Positions 29,131 through 39,108 of a stretch of DNA of 45,064 nucleotides are shown piece after piece. The notes beneath the pieces are model-generated. The model had not been told where the DNA came from. It worked only from the letters and a program-made list of their open reading frames with translations, and ran no database searches. This DNA comes from Candidatus Mediterraneibacter merdavium (GTDB taxonomy: Bacteria > Bacillota > Clostridia > Lachnospirales > Lachnospiraceae). Both the position numbers and the translations under genes were made by a program. Numbering within the stretch: position 1 is the first letter of the stretch; the number at the start of each line of letters is the position of its first letter. The stretch is from contig DWYT01000066.1 in the NCBI GenBank assembly GCA_019118545.1, positions 1 through 45,064 on the forward strand, in the 5' to 3' direction.

Positions 29131-29290
29131 TGCCGCAAAAGCGGCACGGCGCAGGTATAATGTTTACCAAGATTATACCATGTCCTTCGGACATGTTACG
29201 CTCCGCAGGATGCACACGGTTTGCAAAGGATTGCCGCCCCTTGGTCGGCCGCAAACCGGCGCGGGTATAATGTCTGCCGACATTATACCA
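29131..29290. repeat. Duplicated GGTATAAT palindromes upstream of the amylase gene
   Basis: Two related units 110 bases apart: GGTATAAT-10-ATTATACC (29154-29179) and an 11-base-arm version around TGCC (29264-29289), each preceded by CGGCGC. Between them is a CATGTCC/GGACATG hairpin (29182-29197), and before them TGCCGC-AAAA-GCGGCA (29131-29146). On the minus strand each unit reads TGGTATAAT, an extended -10 box, so they may be tandem promoters or operators for the leftward amylase gene. GGTTTGC/GCAAACC (29219-29225, 29250-29256) adds a further inverted pair. Confidence 0.6.
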
Positions 29291-29435
29291 TAAATATTCA
29301 TATAAAAGAAGACTGCTTGCGTCACAGTTTATGCGGGGCAGCGACACGGGACAGGGATGCGGCGGCGGATAAAGGGGTAAAAAAATAGTAAAAGCAGTAA
29401 AAATGGCTGAAAATGGCGGAAAACAGAAAATTGTG

Positions 29436-29541
29436 TTGTTTTTAGTGTGCTAAAGTGATAGTATAGATTTTATAAATTGGCGGATCAATATGGTTCGTAT
29501 AGGGGAATATGAGAAGGCATTGCTGTGAAGTGACGGCAATG
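29436..29541 (+). promoter_or_regulatory. Tentative promoter and leader hairpin of the pilus locus
   Basis: TTGTTT (29436-29441), 17 bases, TAGTAT (29459-29464): a weak sigma-70-like pair. Downstream, CATTGCTG (29518-29525) / CGGCAATG (29534-29541) forms an 8-base-pair hairpin ending 24 bases before the adhesin start. Nothing else gene-like is seen in the 490-base gap 29075-29564 apart from this and the repeats listed separately. Confidence 0.35.
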
Positions 29542-29564
29542 GTTAAAATACGGGGCGGAAAATA

Positions 29565-32500
29565 GTGAATAAGGGTTGGAAACGAATAACAGCATGTATC
29601 CTCAGTGCGGCGGTGCTTTTTGAAGCAGTGCCTGTAAGCGCATCTGAGAAGAGGGAAACCGGCAACAAGGCGTCCCAGACAGAGATCGCCCTTTTTTCGG
29701 AAGAAGATATGATTTTAGATATAAGCGGAACATCAGGCGTATCTGGCGCGAAAGTGTCAGATGCGCCTGATGCTGTTAATGGAACGGAGTATACCCCCCC
29801 CCGTAATCAAAATGGCGATGGGACAGCGGCAGACGCAGCCGACGGCGGGGCAGAGCTTTCCGCAGGCAGCGGGATGAATGAGGAACCGCAGGATGTTACG
29901 GCGCTCTATGCCGATGGAAAGATAAAGATATATACTCTGGAACAGCTTGAAGCGGTCGGGAGCGGTCAACCCGTCATGTCAGGAGACGGCAAGGCGGAGA
30001 CATTCGGTCAGGGCGAGGCTGTGACAGCAGGTGAAATACCGGTTACATACAGCTTAGATACTTCTTATGAGCTGATGGGGGATATACCCCTTAATACAGA
30101 AAATATCTGGACGCTGCCGGAAGGATTTTCCGGCACATTCTCAGGCGGCGGCACGGCCGATTCGCCGCTCTACGATAATTCCACAGATACGATCTATATT
30201 TATAACAGCTACCAGATTGCAATGCTCTGTTCGGACACAGGGGCAGAAGAACCAGTCATGTCCCATGACATGATCGCGGAAGAGTTTGGCATGGGACAGT
30301 TTGTGTACCCTGACGGCACAGTCGCGGATGCTGCGCAGGAGGCAGCGCAGGGTTATCTTACTTACAGCAGGGAGCATAACTATGTGCTGTCGGCGGAGTT
30401 TACAGCGGAACGTCCGACCCTGAAAGCGCAGGTGCTTGCCCAAGAGAACGGGGCGGAAGGAAGAGATTTCAAAGGACAGGTCATATATGAAGAGGGCGGT
30501 ACAGAGTATATCCTGATCGGGAATAAAGAACAGCTTGCCGCCATCGGGAGCGGTGATACTGTATATCCGGCGGTATATCAGGCTAAAAGCACCAATTTAG
30601 GTATAAGCTGGCAAATCGACTATGACGACAACGGAAATCCCATCATGCTCTACGGCGGGGACGCTGACCTGACGGCGGAGCAGAACGGGGTAAAGGACTA
30701 TACGTTTGGAAAGCCGGAAAGCGCTCCTGTTTTAAAAGGACGATGTGGAGTCGTGCAGACCGGAGAGAAGAAGGGCACCATCAACCCGAATATGGATATT
30801 GACAATCTGGGACATAAATACGACACAGATGAGAATTACATTATCTTTAGAGACATTGATCTGGGCGGTGAGAGTGAGCCATGGACCCCTCTGATGTTCT
30901 CCGGGACTATGGAAGGCCGCCTGTGGATGGAGAAAGACGTATCTGTGACGATTTCTGATATTTATATCAGCCAGTCGGGAAAACTTCCCATCGATGAATA
31001 TATGGGAATCGGCTTTTTCGGTACTATATCAAATAAAAATAACGGGACAGATACGATATCTCTTGGGACAGCAAAGGTGTCTCATTTGATTTTGAACGAA
31101 GTAAGTGTGTCCAATAGTTCATCGGAAATAAAGAAGGAGTTTTCTCTAGTTGATGTCCTTCTCGGATCGCTGCTCAATTCCGTTGAGGATGATCCTGCCA
31201 CATTTGCAACAGGCGGTTTTGCTGGGCGCATTTACGGCGACGCCGTTGTCTCTGACTGTGAAGTGAGGAACCTGAAGACTTTGAGTAACACGCAGGATAT
31301 CTCAGGCGGCTTCGTCGGACATCTGGAGGGAATTACGAGATACGATGTGCTTACCGGAGGTGCAGGTAACTTACTCTCTTTTCTTACACAAGTTTTAAAT
31401 ATCATCCCCGTGCTTGGACTTGGGGATCTTATTACTCTGCTCATCAACGGCGGACTTCTTAATGTGGGAAATCTTATTCCCATCGGGTATTACAGTCCTG
31501 TGGTGGAGAATTGTAAGGTGACGGGAATATCCGAGGGGACGATCGGCAGCAGCACGACAAGGTTTAACGGGGGATTTGCCGGGCGGCAGATCGGCAGTAC
31601 GGCAAAGAACTGTACCGTATCTTCCACTGCGGAGCTTACCGTGCAGGCGAGCAGCTTCGGCGGCGGCTTCAGCGGCGCTGTCGTCAATGCTGAGATCAAA
31701 GGTGCTCTGAGCAGTCTGGGCGTTGATCTGGCAAACTCGGCGTTCCAGTCAGTCGCTGCGGAATGTAGGGTGGATGTTCCTCTGAAGGTTCAGGCAGAAG
31801 ACAAATATGCAGGCGGCTTCACCGGCGTGTTGGCGAACAGTTATGCCATTGATCCTACCGTCAATGGAGTCAAAGCAGTCAGCGCGGCATCCCGGGCGGG
31901 CGGTCTGGCTGGGTATAGTACTGTGGGTTGGGGGATCAATGCGGATCTTACCGATCAGTTCGGAACCTATAAAGATGATCTTCTCACCGCTGTCAAAAAG
32001 CTGCTCGGCGAACTTCTTCAAGGAGACTCGCAGGGAGATGTGCTGTCACTGGTTGGCGTTAAAGCGGCTGAAATCTATGGGGCGGATGTAACGGGAGATA
32101 ATCTCATTGTCTCTGTGACCGGGTCTTATGCCGGAGGACTGGTAGGGCAATCGGACGGCATAGTGATGAGAAAGTCGGAGCAGACCCTGTTAGACGAACT
32201 GCGGCCGTTTAAGAAAGGGCATATAAGCTATACGGGACAGAACCGGGGGAACTCCCTTTCTGGACTGTCCGCTGTGTCCGCAGGGCAGAAGAACGCGGGC
32301 GGGGCAGTGGGAGAGATGAAGGTTGCCAGCGCGGGCGGACTTTTGGATACTGTGCTCGCTCTGGGGAACTATATGCCCTTTACCGTGGAGAATGTAGACA
32401 TTATCGGAGTATCGGCGGGATATAAGGTGACAGCGGCGGAAAATGCGGGCGGAGCGTTCGGAGAGGCGGTCGGCGGAACGATAACAAATGTAAATGTCTC

Positions 32501-35500
32501 CGGGATCGCCGAAGTATCATCTGACAAAAAGGCAGCCGGGTTCGCGGCGGTGACGGGAACGGGAAGCCTTGCGGAGAGCGGCGGTCTTGACATCCTTGGT
32601 CTTGGACTGATCGAGGTAGGCGGTCTGCTCAGCGTGGCGGACGCTATTGAGACTGTGATCGGGGACAGCAGCGTGACCGGGACGGGATTTACAGTGTCCG
32701 CCGTGGCCGCGTCGGGCAGTACGAGCGATGTAAACCCGAACATAGCGGGCGGTTTTCTCGGCGTGAGCGCGAGTACGAAAGCGTACAACTGTAAAGTGAA
32801 CGGACTAAAAAAAGTCCAGACAGACAAGGAAAGCGGGATTGCAGGAGGATTCGCGGCACAGTCCACAGCCAGCAGTCTTGCGGGTGTCACGGAAAGCGCA
32901 TCCGTTTCGGGCATCGCTGATATCAATGGGTTGGTCAGCGCGGTCAATTATCTTGTTCCGCAGTATACCGGCTGTCAGGTAAACTTTGTGTCCGCAGGGG
33001 GATACGCGCAGGTTACAGGCTGCGCGGCGGGCGGGTTTGCCGGGGATTTTCAGAGCGGTACGGTCAACAAATTAAAGGACGCAGAGACACTCCCGGCAGA
33101 CTATGACGGCTATGCGGTAAAGGGACTGGAGAAGATCGAGGGCAGTATATATGCAGGAGGCTTCGGCGGGAACGTCTATACGGGCGGACTTGCGGACACA
33201 GGCGGACTCTCTCTCCTCGGCGGACTTGTACAGGCGGATGTGGGGAATCTGGTGCGGGTGCTGGATGTGTACGTGCCTTACATATACGACGCGGGCGTAC
33301 AGTCCGCTTATGAAGAAACGAACGGAGAGGGCAGCGCCGGACTGGCGGGATTCTCCGTCATAGCCACAGATACGGAAGAAAGCTACGCCGGAGGCTATAT
33401 CGGATACGGACGGGGCGTACAGATCAAAAACAGCAATGTTAAAGAACTTAAATACACAGAAGTGACGGACAGCACCATACTTTCCGCCGGAGAATACGCG
33501 GTGCAGGCGGCGTCTGCGGCGGGCGGATTTGCCGGAGTGCTCGATATCGGAGACGCGGCTTCGGTCGGTTCCGGACTTTCCCTTCTGGGGACTATCAGCG
33601 TCGATGAGCTTGTGCAGGGGTTGTCTGTGGCAGCGTCACGGATTGAGAACTGTCATGTGCAGGGGCGTCCGGGCGGGTTCAGTATCCTTGCCTCGGGGGA
33701 GGCGCGCGCAGCGGCGGGACAGGCAGATGCCATCGGACACGCCGGAGGCTATGCAGGCGAGGTAAGAGGCGCGTCCATATCCAACTGCGACGCTCTGAAT
33801 TTTGCTTATATCGTGGGACAGGAGAGCGCCGGAGGGTACGCGGGCAGCATTGAGCCGGGAGATGTGGCTTCCGTGGCGGAGGATACGAAGATTCTTGAAG
33901 GACTTGTGACTGTGAGCAGTCTTGCGAGTATTTTAGAGAGCTTCATCCCTGTCATCGAGGTGAGCAAAACGACCGCCATTCCCTGCGGGGGATGCGTGTG
34001 GGCCGACGGCTTCACAACAACTGCGGACGACGGGACAGTCATCCGCGCCCGGGGCATGGCAGGCGGTTATACCGGGCATAACGTGGGTGGCAGAATCGAG
34101 GGGAGCGCTGAGAAAGAAGCCGCCGCATACCGGATCAGGACTGTGTACGGCGGAGAATATGCAGGAGGCTTCACCGGGTTTATGGAGGCGGGCAACGTGG
34201 CGGATACGGGATCTCTGTCCGTCCTCTTCGGCCTGATCGAAGTGAACAGTCCGGCAGCCGTCCTTCAGGCTGTGTATCCGACAGAGACCAACACTGCCGT
34301 GTACGGCCCTCTTAGAGGACTAACCGTTCAGGAGTGGAACGACTGGGTGGCCTTCGTAGGATCGGATAAGTCATACGGCGACAAGATCCAGCAGATCGTA
34401 CAGGACGCTCCCGTGGAAGGGATGGACAGCGACGCGCTTCTTGCGGAGTATATCGACACTTACGCATATGGCTATGACGTCACCGCCGGGAGGACGCAGC
34501 CGGGAAGTATGAGGACAGAGGGCGGCGCAGCCGGAGGCTATGCGGGCAGGATGGAAGGCGGCGTCGTGACAGACGCGCTGGCTATGGATGTCAGAAGCGT
34601 TGCCGCCCTGCGCAGCGCTGGAGGATTTGCGGGGGAGATGCTCACCGCAAACGTGGCGAATCTGGGAAATATCGGCATAGGGGAACTGGATGTTATAAAC
34701 AATCTGGGACTGTTAAGCACGTTTGTCCCGGCTGTCAACGGAGGAACCGCCGTGGGTTGGCAGTCAGGCGTCCGGATCACTGCCAATGGAGTGAAGGCGC
34801 AGGACAGTCCTGCCGTTGGGTATGCGGGAGGCTACGTCGGACATATGGTCGGCGGGCAGATCGGTGTGGCACAGGACAGCGGGGAGAACGATATCCAGAA
34901 CTTAAGAAGAGTGGACGGAACCTATTATGTGGGAGGCTTCGCGGGACTGATCGAGTCAGGCGGCGCCCTCAGCCTGAATACGGACGAGGCGGGACTGCTG
35001 GATAAGATTCTCAATCACCTGATTGACTCCGAGGATCTGGCTCAGGTGCTCAATGCGACAATCTCAACAGTTGACAATGCCCATGTAAAATCATGGGATG
35101 AGTGGGGAATCATCGTAAACGGCGCATATACAGATGGTTCCGGCGGAACAGGCTACGCTCTCGCGGCGGGCGGGTTCGCCGGGAGTATCACCGGGGCGGT
35201 AATCGGGAGCAAGAGAGAGAATCCCAGTGACAGCGGCAGTCAGGGCAACGGTACATGGTTTCCGGGCGATGATCTGCTGGAGGGCATAGGGACTTCCGCA
35301 GAGGGAATCCGTCAGGTGACAGGGGGCAATCACGCGGGAGGCTATGTCGGAGTGGCGGATGTCGGAAGCGCGGCTTCGGTGGGCGACAGCAGCACCATTA
35401 CAAGTCTGCTTGAACTGCTTAAGCTGGAAAAAGTCAGTGTGGCGGACATGTTCCGTACATACATATTCCATGCGGAAGTGACAGGCTCCGGGGATAACGG

Positions 35501-37409
35501 TCTGACAGTGAGCGCCAACACCGCGCAGAAGGAAGGCACTCTCGATGAGACGGTTTATTCGGGAAATGCGGGCGGATTTGCCGGGAGCTTTCTCGACGCG
35601 ACAGTCGAGAATTCCAATGTCCGGGAACTAAGCGCCGTGCGCGGCCTGAACAACACCGGGGGGTTCATCGGCCTGTCGGGCAAGAGCGGTCTGGTCGATC
35701 TGGATAAGGTAAACGCGGTGGACGGCTTATTAAACGGCACGGCGGGTGTCCTCGATGTGTTCGGCTCCACTGTGACAGACTGCTCCGTCGCCGGGATGGA
35801 AGAGGGTTACACGGTAAAGAGTTCTCAGGGGGTGCAGCAGAGGGCAGGCGGCGTGATCGGCTATGCTGATCTCGCGAGAGTGGAGAACTGTAACGCGGCT
35901 GCGCTCAAGCAGGTCTCAAGCGGACAGACGGCAGGGGGATACGCGGGCGAGACAAGCTTTGCTTATCTCGCGGACATAGAGGTCAGCTCCATCCTGCTCA
36001 AGGCTCTTGTGCCCGCTCTGAACATGATATTAAAGATCGTGGGAGAAAGCGGACTGACAGGACTGGGAAGCGGGATCAAGATTAATCTGGGCATCATCAA
36101 GGTGCAGCTCATAGGGGACGGGAATGTCATAGCGGTGAATCTTCTGGGACTTCCCATCGAGGTGCGTCTCTCGGAGGATGAAGTGAAGTCTGGCAACGGT
36201 TTCCTTAAAGTGAATATCGGGGATTCCAGTGTGGAGATCCCTTACTACGACGGGAAAGTCAGTTCTGATGAGGTGGAAAATAATGCGGATCTTAAGATCA
36301 GCCTTGTCAAAGCCAACCGCACAAAGATCTCGGGATGCACGGTAAGCGGCATCGCGGACGGCTATGATGTCTACGGCGGCGGTTCAGGCAACGCGTCGGA
36401 AGCGCTGAGCACGGACGGCACAGGAAAGGCAGGAGGCTTTGTGGGCCTTAATGGCGAAGGACTACTGGAAGACAACAATATGCTCTACTGCGATACGGTA
36501 AAAGGCGAATCAGGAATCACAGCTCCGTTTATCGGGAAACTGGCTTTTGACTCAAGCTATGCAGAGCTGGGGAATACAGAGGATAAGATCGTAGGGGACA
36601 ATAATACTTATAAAATATACCGCAGCGCCGGGGCGGAATACAGCAAGCTAAGCATCACATCGAAGAGCTTTGAGTCCGAAGCTGACTGGACGAATATCTT
36701 TGTCATCAGCCACTATAACAATGTGAAAGAGTTTGCAGAGTTAGAGGACGTGCAGATGATAAGCAGCGATCCGGGCGGGGACGCTCTGGAGTTGGGAGCG
36801 TATGTAAACAGCGCGGAGGCAAGGCTCATGGATGGTACGGACACCTTTGAAAACGGAACGTCCGAGACGCCCGAACCCCCGGACGCGCAGGACCCGTGCG
36901 ATGAGTACATCGACCTGACAGTCAACAAGGTGTGGCGGGATAACAACAATCAGATGGGGAAACGTCCGGATGCGCTCGTGCTGGAGCTGTGGGAGACATA
37001 TACAGACGGGGATGGAAATGAAATATCTGGGATTCTTGAAAAGATCAACCTCACAGAGCAGGCACATGGGAATACGGCAAATACATGGAAATATGTCCGT
37101 CAGGATCTTCCTGCGTATAAGACGGGGGATGGCGGGGAGAAATACTGGATCACATACGAGGTGAGAGAACCGGCAGTACCGGAGGAATACCAGCTTTCAG
37201 GTATCGAAGTGTCTGAGGACGGTTTCACCATCACAGTGACGAACTCCCTTCCGTGGTATGATCGGCTTCCTGTGACAGGAGGCATGGGCACTGTCCTGCT
37301 CTACGTGATATCCGCAGGCATGATGGGAGGTGTCCTCGTATCTATGGCGGTCTCCTCAGGCAGAAGTCCAAGATACGTCAGCGCCCGCAGACGGCGCAGA
37401 CGGCGGTGA
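29565..37409 (+). CDS. Giant LPVTG-anchored repeat adhesin of a sortase pilus locus
   Basis: A 2614-residue surface protein, probably the pilus tip or a wall-bound adhesin. Signal peptide at residues 1-27. The N-terminal region has three short repeats with a xQLxAxGSG pattern (near 120, 208 and 315). About 545-2300 holds roughly 32 copies of a glycine-turn motif, (A/T)GG(F/Y)xG, spaced 40-90 residues, with alternating VxxL strands, predicting a long beta-solenoid. A CnaB-type domain follows (about 2445-2560), then LPVTG (2568-2572), a membrane helix and a tail of seven Arg. GTG start, with GGGCGG 7 bases upstream. Codons 77-80 contain a C9 tract; one extra C makes codon 81 TAA. Ligand unknown. 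Confidence 0.88.
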   Translation: MNKGWKRITACILSAAVLFEAVPVSASEKRETGNKASQTEIALFSEEDMILDISGTSGVSGAKVSDAPDAVNGTEYTPPRNQNGDGTAADAADGGAELSAGSGMNEEPQDVTALYADGKIKIYTLEQLEAVGSGQPVMSGDGKAETFGQGEAVTAGEIPVTYSLDTSYELMGDIPLNTENIWTLPEGFSGTFSGGGTADSPLYDNSTDTIYIYNSYQIAMLCSDTGAEEPVMSHDMIAEEFGMGQFVYPDGTVADAAQEAAQGYLTYSREHNYVLSAEFTAERPTLKAQVLAQENGAEGRDFKGQVIYEEGGTEYILIGNKEQLAAIGSGDTVYPAVYQAKSTNLGISWQIDYDDNGNPIMLYGGDADLTAEQNGVKDYTFGKPESAPVLKGRCGVVQTGEKKGTINPNMDIDNLGHKYDTDENYIIFRDIDLGGESEPWTPLMFSGTMEGRLWMEKDVSVTISDIYISQSGKLPIDEYMGIGFFGTISNKNNGTDTISLGTAKVSHLILNEVSVSNSSSEIKKEFSLVDVLLGSLLNSVEDDPATFATGGFAGRIYGDAVVSDCEVRNLKTLSNTQDISGGFVGHLEGITRYDVLTGGAGNLLSFLTQVLNIIPVLGLGDLITLLINGGLLNVGNLIPIGYYSPVVENCKVTGISEGTIGSSTTRFNGGFAGRQIGSTAKNCTVSSTAELTVQASSFGGGFSGAVVNAEIKGALSSLGVDLANSAFQSVAAECRVDVPLKVQAEDKYAGGFTGVLANSYAIDPTVNGVKAVSAASRAGGLAGYSTVGWGINADLTDQFGTYKDDLLTAVKKLLGELLQGDSQGDVLSLVGVKAAEIYGADVTGDNLIVSVTGSYAGGLVGQSDGIVMRKSEQTLLDELRPFKKGHISYTGQNRGNSLSGLSAVSAGQKNAGGAVGEMKVASAGGLLDTVLALGNYMPFTVENVDIIGVSAGYKVTAAENAGGAFGEAVGGTITNVNVSGIAEVSSDKKAAGFAAVTGTGSLAESGGLDILGLGLIEVGGLLSVADAIETVIGDSSVTGTGFTVSAVAASGSTSDVNPNIAGGFLGVSASTKAYNCKVNGLKKVQTDKESGIAGGFAAQSTASSLAGVTESASVSGIADINGLVSAVNYLVPQYTGCQVNFVSAGGYAQVTGCAAGGFAGDFQSGTVNKLKDAETLPADYDGYAVKGLEKIEGSIYAGGFGGNVYTGGLADTGGLSLLGGLVQADVGNLVRVLDVYVPYIYDAGVQSAYEETNGEGSAGLAGFSVIATDTEESYAGGYIGYGRGVQIKNSNVKELKYTEVTDSTILSAGEYAVQAASAAGGFAGVLDIGDAASVGSGLSLLGTISVDELVQGLSVAASRIENCHVQGRPGGFSILASGEARAAAGQADAIGHAGGYAGEVRGASISNCDALNFAYIVGQESAGGYAGSIEPGDVASVAEDTKILEGLVTVSSLASILESFIPVIEVSKTTAIPCGGCVWADGFTTTADDGTVIRARGMAGGYTGHNVGGRIEGSAEKEAAAYRIRTVYGGEYAGGFTGFMEAGNVADTGSLSVLFGLIEVNSPAAVLQAVYPTETNTAVYGPLRGLTVQEWNDWVAFVGSDKSYGDKIQQIVQDAPVEGMDSDALLAEYIDTYAYGYDVTAGRTQPGSMRTEGGAAGGYAGRMEGGVVTDALAMDVRSVAALRSAGGFAGEMLTANVANLGNIGIGELDVINNLGLLSTFVPAVNGGTAVGWQSGVRITANGVKAQDSPAVGYAGGYVGHMVGGQIGVAQDSGENDIQNLRRVDGTYYVGGFAGLIESGGALSLNTDEAGLLDKILNHLIDSEDLAQVLNATISTVDNAHVKSWDEWGIIVNGAYTDGSGGTGYALAAGGFAGSITGAVIGSKRENPSDSGSQGNGTWFPGDDLLEGIGTSAEGIRQVTGGNHAGGYVGVADVGSAASVGDSSTITSLLELLKLEKVSVADMFRTYIFHAEVTGSGDNGLTVSANTAQKEGTLDETVYSGNAGGFAGSFLDATVENSNVRELSAVRGLNNTGGFIGLSGKSGLVDLDKVNAVDGLLNGTAGVLDVFGSTVTDCSVAGMEEGYTVKSSQGVQQRAGGVIGYADLARVENCNAAALKQVSSGQTAGGYAGETSFAYLADIEVSSILLKALVPALNMILKIVGESGLTGLGSGIKINLGIIKVQLIGDGNVIAVNLLGLPIEVRLSEDEVKSGNGFLKVNIGDSSVEIPYYDGKVSSDEVENNADLKISLVKANRTKISGCTVSGIADGYDVYGGGSGNASEALSTDGTGKAGGFVGLNGEGLLEDNNMLYCDTVKGESGITAPFIGKLAFDSSYAELGNTEDKIVGDNNTYKIYRSAGAEYSKLSITSKSFESEADWTNIFVISHYNNVKEFAELEDVQMISSDPGGDALELGAYVNSAEARLMDGTDTFENGTSETPEPPDAQDPCDEYIDLTVNKVWRDNNNQMGKRPDALVLELWETYTDGDGNEISGILEKINLTEQAHGNTANTWKYVRQDLPAYKTGDGGEKYWITYEVREPAVPEEYQLSGIEVSEDGFTITVTNSLPWYDRLPVTGGMGTVLLYVISAGMMGGVLVSMAVSSGRSPRYVSARRRRRRR
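29794..29802 (+). repeat. C9 homopolymer near the start of the adhesin gene (possible slippage site)
   Basis: Nine uninterrupted C encoding Thr-Pro-Pro-Arg at codons 77-80, shortly after the signal peptide. With ten C the next codon is TAA; with eight C the frame meets TGA within about 25 codons. Either change would prevent making nearly all of the adhesin. Confidence 0.88.
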
Positions 37410-37512
37410 CGCCCCGCCGGGATTATATTGATATGGACGGGGAGAAAGAGCCCGGTTTCATATATAGGAACAAAAGGTTTTCAAATCAATTCATTAGAAG
37501 AAAGGAAAAGTT

Positions 37513-39057
37513 ATGAAAAAACTCAAAAAACTGGCTGCGTTTCTGCTGTGCGCAGCCATGATCCTCGCGATGGGGATCACAACATTCGCGGCAGGTGAAA
37601 ACGCATCCTTAACAGTTAAAGTCAATGCGGATAACACTCTGAAAGGACAGGAACTCTCCGTGTACAAGCTGTTTGACGTGACGGTCACCAGTGGAACTTA
37701 CAGCTACGCGGTGAATACTGGCTACCAATCCGCGATCGCCACAGCTCTGGAAAAAGAACCGACAACTGCCGAAACCGATGAACTGGTTCAGGCTCTGGCA
37801 GCTATGGCGACAGGCTCCCCCGAACTCCAGAAGTTTGCGGACGATTTCACAGAAGCAGCGCTCAAGGATAGCCTGAATGCGACAGCTAAATCAGGAAAGC
37901 TAGGAGATGTGACAGAATATACCTTTAATAATCTGGATTATGGGTACTATCTTGTATACCAGACTGGAACGAAGGAGCTGCAGTCTTCCCTTGTTCTTCT
38001 GTCAAACGCCACAGGAACCACCGTAGAGCTGAAAGGAGAGGCGCCAAGTATCACAAAAACAGCGGACGCAGACACAGTGGAGATCGGCCAGATCGTCAAA
38101 TATACAGTGACAGGCACCATCCCGGATACGACAGGATATGCGGACTATCAGTACATCATTCATGATACGCTGACGGACGGACTGGATTTTGTAAACGATG
38201 AAAACGGAACACAAGTATCTGCACCTGATTTGAAGATATACGTTCAGATCGGTACTGCACAGGCGGTGGAACAGACGGCAGAACTCTCGGGTAACGGCAA
38301 CCGAACGATGGAACTGGATCTCTCGACATGGGTTAGAACAAACCAGACGAGCAAAGGAAGTACATTCACTGTCACCTACTATGCGAAAGTAAATTCAGAC
38401 GCAGTAGTGGAAACGAATAACAGCGCTTCTCTTGAGTATGGAAATGCTCAGGGAGAGACAACGACTACAACTCCCGTAAAGGCAGATACGCCTACATACC
38501 CGCTGGACATCAGAAAAACGATAAAAGGTGAGGCTACACTGCTGGAAGGAGCAAAATTTCGCCTTTACAGGAATGAGATGGACGCCACGACTCCTGCAAA
38601 TAAGGACAATGCCATTAAGGTAACGGGAAGTGCAGGGGAGTATACGGTAGCGATCGATCAGACCACGGGGAATATGGATATGGAGACAGCCGCCGCCGAA
38701 GTGGGGACAGGGTACAACCTTCACTTAAACGGTCTTGCGGCGGGCGACTACTGGCTCGTGGAGACAGACGCCCCTGCCGGATACAATAAGCTGTCTGCGC
38801 CCATAAAAGTGACCATCACAAAGGCAGGGGAACAAACTTGGACAGTGGCGAAAAACGGCACGGATGAGCAGGACAAGGTCATTGATATCGAGAACAGCAA
38901 GGGTACGGTCCTTCCGGAAACCGGAGGCGCCGGGACGATCATCTTTACCGTTGCGGGCGCAGTCCTCGTCATCGGTGTGGCGGTCAGCTTCGCAGTGAGC
39001 AGAAAGAACGCGGGGGCAGCAGGACGCAGACACGGCAGGCCGAGACGCAGGAAATAG
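37513..39057 (+). CDS. Major (backbone) pilin, isopeptide-domain type, LPETG
   Basis: A 514-residue pilin likely to be polymerised by the sortase encoded next. Signal peptide MKKLKK...TFAA (1-27). An N-terminal domain (about 30-175) precedes a FimA-type D2 isopeptide domain (about 180-325; ITKTADADTVEIGQIVKYTVTG is typical). A C-terminal SpaA-like domain (about 330-465) has the lysine strand YPLDIRKT and the E-box LVETDAPAGY, which form an intramolecular isopeptide bond. Then LPETG (467-471), a membrane helix and an Arg/Lys-rich tail. The ribosome site GAAAGGAAAAG directly precedes ATG. No terminator is seen in the 103 bases after the adhesin, so it is likely the same operon. Confidence 0.92.
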   Translation: MKKLKKLAAFLLCAAMILAMGITTFAAGENASLTVKVNADNTLKGQELSVYKLFDVTVTSGTYSYAVNTGYQSAIATALEKEPTTAETDELVQALAAMATGSPELQKFADDFTEAALKDSLNATAKSGKLGDVTEYTFNNLDYGYYLVYQTGTKELQSSLVLLSNATGTTVELKGEAPSITKTADADTVEIGQIVKYTVTGTIPDTTGYADYQYIIHDTLTDGLDFVNDENGTQVSAPDLKIYVQIGTAQAVEQTAELSGNGNRTMELDLSTWVRTNQTSKGSTFTVTYYAKVNSDAVVETNNSASLEYGNAQGETTTTTPVKADTPTYPLDIRKTIKGEATLLEGAKFRLYRNEMDATTPANKDNAIKVTGSAGEYTVAIDQTTGNMDMETAAAEVGTGYNLHLNGLAAGDYWLVETDAPAGYNKLSAPIKVTITKAGEQTWTVAKNGTDEQDKVIDIENSKGTVLPETGGAGTIIFTVAGAVLVIGVAVSFAVSRKNAGAAGRRHGRPRRRK

Positions 39058-39108
39058 ATACGAAAGCTGCATAAAAGGACAGTGTTTATATCATAAATGG
39101 AGAGTGCA

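Noticed and set aside
29565-37409. Misassembly or fusion of several genes producing the 2614-residue frame
   Set aside because: The repeat style is continuous from end to end, with one signal peptide, one sorting signal and no internal ribosome site or start that would split it.
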